A program made the position numbers and the translations under genes. Below are positions 62,033-64,000 of a stretch of DNA of 64,000 nucleotides, in pieces; the first letter of the stretch is position 1, and each line of letters starts with the position of its first letter. The DNA is from Flavobacterium foetidum (GTDB taxonomy: Bacteria > Bacteroidota > Bacteroidia > Flavobacteriales > Flavobacteriaceae), in the NCBI RefSeq assembly GCF_004634245.1, contig NZ_SJTF01000019.1, positions 26,602 to 90,601 on the forward strand, given 5' to 3'. The notes beneath the pieces were generated by a model, which did not search any database, was not told the DNA's origin, and saw only the letters and a list, made by a program, of their open reading frames with translations.

Positions 62033-63799
62033 TTATGCTTCATTAGAATTAAAGCTTCCCTTATCCGGATATTTGATGCTTCCTTTAAGTTCTTCGACGC
62101 GTTTCGGGTCAAACTTCGGAAGCTGTAATTCACTTTTTTCTTTCCATTCTTTAACAGTCTCAGAAATAGCTTGAGATTTTTCATCAGAAAGTGGAATATC
62201 GCGTGATACAAAAAGTCTTTGAGAAGGATATGCTAATGAAGTTCCACTGTTTTCGATAATATCCATCATTCGCAACAACAAATCTTCTTGTACTTCCTGT
62301 GATGTTTCAAAATTTATTGCTTGAATATAAGCAGTAACTTCAATTTTTAAGGCATCAGCTGTAATACCTGTAAAACGTACAACAGGAGGCGAATCTATTA
62401 CTTCTGGATGGGCAAACAGCAATGATCTTAGCTCAACCAATAAATAGCGAATTTGATCCGGAGTTGTCTCCATCCTAAAATTAAGTATTGGATTAAATAT
62501 GAAACGGTCGCGATGAGCAAAATTCTCAATTTTACTGGCCGAAAGCTGTCCATTTGGAATAGTTACAATTGTACGCGCAGAAGTTCGCAACATTGTAGAG
62601 CGCATGCCAATAGATTCAACAGTGCCTTTAATATCATCCACTCTACAATAATCTCCAACTCTTAATGGCTGATCTGCGATAAGACTCACACTTCCTACAA
62701 AATTTTCTATAGTTTTCTGCGCCCCTAATGCCAATGCTATACCTCCAATACCAAGCGCTGCAAGTCCGGCAGTAACATCAACACCAATAATTCCGAGTAT
62801 AGCGATAATACCAATAAATACAATAGCAACCTTGGTTGTCCTACTTAAGAATAATATAGCTGAAACGGCAGAAATCCTTCCTCTTCTACTCATTCTGCTT
62901 CTTGTAAACATGCTTACAAAATCGGTCATTCTCCATAGCAGAATTAAAAACGCGACAATCCCGATAGTGATTATTATGATACTAAAACGCTGTCGAACTA
63001 CAATAGATATTCCCATACGTTGCGTAAAGGCAACGAACAAGATTACTGTTAAACACATATGAACTGGCAAAGTAAATGCATTTATTATAGCGTTAACTTT
63101 TTCACTCGCAGCTTTTTTCCATAATTTTTGTAAAACAAAAACAATAACAAAAATCAGCAATCTTGAAAGTAAATAGGATACAATCGTCATAATTACTACA
63201 ACCGCCCAATGACCAATGGGAACATTACCTAATTTTCTTTGAATTAAGACATTAGGCAGCACTCTATCCAAAAATGTTTTTTCGCCAGTTATATCTGCCG
63301 AAGCAATTGATTCTACAGTTTCGGCAGAGAAAAGCCATAATGCAGGTTGATTATCTTCTGACTGGTTCTCTACATACAGTTGTATTGTTGTCTTATCTGT
63401 TGAAATACTACCAACAAGATCGATGCCTGTTGCTAAGTCATCATCAACACGACCAAATTCTTTGTTGCTTATAATAGAAGACGGAGAAAAATTACCTCCT
63501 TGATCCAAAAGTTGCTGAAAAGTTTTTGCAATTCTGATTCTATCCGCTGTTTTTCGGTAGGAGCGTTTGCTCAACACAAAATACTGACTGGCTCGCAAGT
63601 AATTTTGATCACCGATAGCTTTAATAAAGCCATTTATTGTACCCTGAGGAGTTCTTCTTCCCAAAGAATCTTCAGGAGATTTTACAGGTTCTTCAGTCGC
63701 AGTCTTAGTACCCAATAACTGAGCGGATATAATATTTGGCGCAACTAATGTGAGCAATACCATTAAAAAGGAGAGAAAACGGTTTCTAGCTAAAATCAT
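62033..63799 (-). CDS. MscS-family mechanosensitive channel
   Basis: 588 residues with a signal peptide (ending NIISAQ). A periplasmic domain of about 165 residues (TPQGTINGFIKAIGDQNYLRASQYF) precedes about five membrane helices. The MscS pore helix and beta domain follow (LAALGIGGIALALGAQKTIENFVGS, LIADQPLRVGDYCRVDDIKGTVESIGMRST) and a cytoplasmic vestibule with a charged tail. This is a medium-length member with an N-terminal extension, different from the 784-residue channel at 6975. It acts in osmotic protection at the inner membrane. It lies between the pectin locus and the rRNA operon and has no evident partner gene. Confidence 0.93.
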   Translation of the reverse strand: MILARNRFLSFLMVLLTLVAPNIISAQLLGTKTATEEPVKSPEDSLGRRTPQGTINGFIKAIGDQNYLRASQYFVLSKRSYRKTADRIRIAKTFQQLLDQGGNFSPSSIISNKEFGRVDDDLATGIDLVGSISTDKTTIQLYVENQSEDNQPALWLFSAETVESIASADITGEKTFLDRVLPNVLIQRKLGNVPIGHWAVVVIMTIVSYLLSRLLIFVIVFVLQKLWKKAASEKVNAIINAFTLPVHMCLTVILFVAFTQRMGISIVVRQRFSIIIITIGIVAFLILLWRMTDFVSMFTRSRMSRRGRISAVSAILFLSRTTKVAIVFIGIIAILGIIGVDVTAGLAALGIGGIALALGAQKTIENFVGSVSLIADQPLRVGDYCRVDDIKGTVESIGMRSTMLRTSARTIVTIPNGQLSASKIENFAHRDRFIFNPILNFRMETTPDQIRYLLVELRSLLFAHPEVIDSPPVVRFTGITADALKIEVTAYIQAINFETSQEVQEDLLLRMMDIIENSGTSLAYPSQRLFVSRDIPLSDEKSQAISETVKEWKEKSELQLPKFDPKRVEELKGSIKYPDKGSFNSNEA

Positions 63800-63902
63800 A
63801 TGTTCGAGTTTACTATAGCATTTAAACTACTAAAAATAAGAAATATCGCAGAGAAAAGAAATTTAAATGATGGAATTAAGTCTTTTTCCAATACCATAAA
63901 GC

Positions 63903-63937
63903 AAAAAAAAATCCCGATTCGAACGAATCGGGATTCC
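63903..63937 (-). terminator. Terminator of the rRNA operon
   Basis: ATCCCGATTCG (63911-63921) pairs with CGAATCGGGAT (63924-63934) around a 2-base centre. On the minus strand a run of T follows. It stands directly after the 5S rRNA 3' end. Confidence 0.92.
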
Positions 63938-63944
63938 AAAGAAA

Positions 63945-64000
63945 GGCGACGACATACTCTCCCACAATGATGCAGTACCATCTGCGCAGGCGGGCTTAAC
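63945..64000 (-). rRNA. rrf: 5S ribosomal RNA, 3' part only
   Basis: On the minus strand the sequence reads GTTAAGCCCGCCTGCGCAGA, then GGTACTGCATCATTGTGGGAGAGTATG-type bases and GTCGTCGCC, which is the conserved 3' half of bacterial 5S rRNA. The 5' half lies beyond the right edge. The mature end is near 63942-63945, and the operon terminator follows. An rRNA operon therefore lies to the right, transcribed leftwards. Confidence 0.93.

Noticed and set aside
63796..63981. Minus-strand open frame of 61 codons
   Set aside because: It runs through the 5S rRNA end and the rRNA terminator and cannot be a real gene.

Overview
The window is about 64 kb of AT-rich Bacteroidota DNA, most likely from a Flavobacterium of the F. 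johnsoniae type. The signs are two SusC/SusD pairs, lipoproteins with acidic residues after the lipid cysteine, a type IX secretion (T9SS) C-terminal sorting domain, LytTR and hybrid one-piece two-component regulators, promoters of the TAnnTTTG type with no Shine-Dalgarno sequences, and a 5S rRNA 3' end at the right border. The species is inferred, not shown.

Layout. 1-1313: a minus-strand three-gene unit of unknown function (a secreted, faintly Hcp-like protein and two small two-helix membrane proteins, the last cut by the window edge). 1561-4789: a TPR sensor kinase with its LytTR regulator, then a DUF4870 membrane protein. 4990-9329: a small hypothetical protein, a DnaQ-like exonuclease/GIY-YIG fusion and a large MscS-type channel. 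9650-12261: a GH130 protein, then an isochorismatase-like hydrolase paired with an alpha/beta hydrolase. 12533-16196: the oxidative pentose phosphate operon gnd-zwf-pgl. 16268-19722: small hypotheticals, a glycosyltransferase, an F420-reductase-like oxidoreductase and two palindromic non-coding mobile elements.

19840-29984 (minus strand) is a signal-regulated uptake locus: ECF sigma factor, FecR anti-sigma factor, STN-domain SusC, SusD, a zinc metalloprotease and a DUF3347 protein. It carries no glycoside hydrolase, so its substrate is probably peptide- or metal-related (inference). A serine hydrolase with TPRs, two receiver-only response regulators and a lipoprotein follow.

34402-61955 is a pectin utilization locus. 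A hybrid two-component regulator is divergent from a GH3/PA14 glycosidase. Running leftwards from the regulator are a lipoprotein, SusC, SusD, a surface glycan-binding lipoprotein, GH43, GH105, GH28 and a 2427-residue T9SS-secreted protein that joins a pectin methylesterase (CE8) and a pectate lyase (PL1) with a carbohydrate-binding domain, beta-helix and repeat domains. The expected scheme is surface de-esterification and cleavage of homogalacturonan, capture and import by SusCD, and periplasmic trimming by GH28, GH105, GH43 and GH3. No inner-membrane transporter or galacturonate catabolic gene is present, so those steps must be encoded elsewhere. The window closes with a second MscS channel and the end of an rRNA operon.
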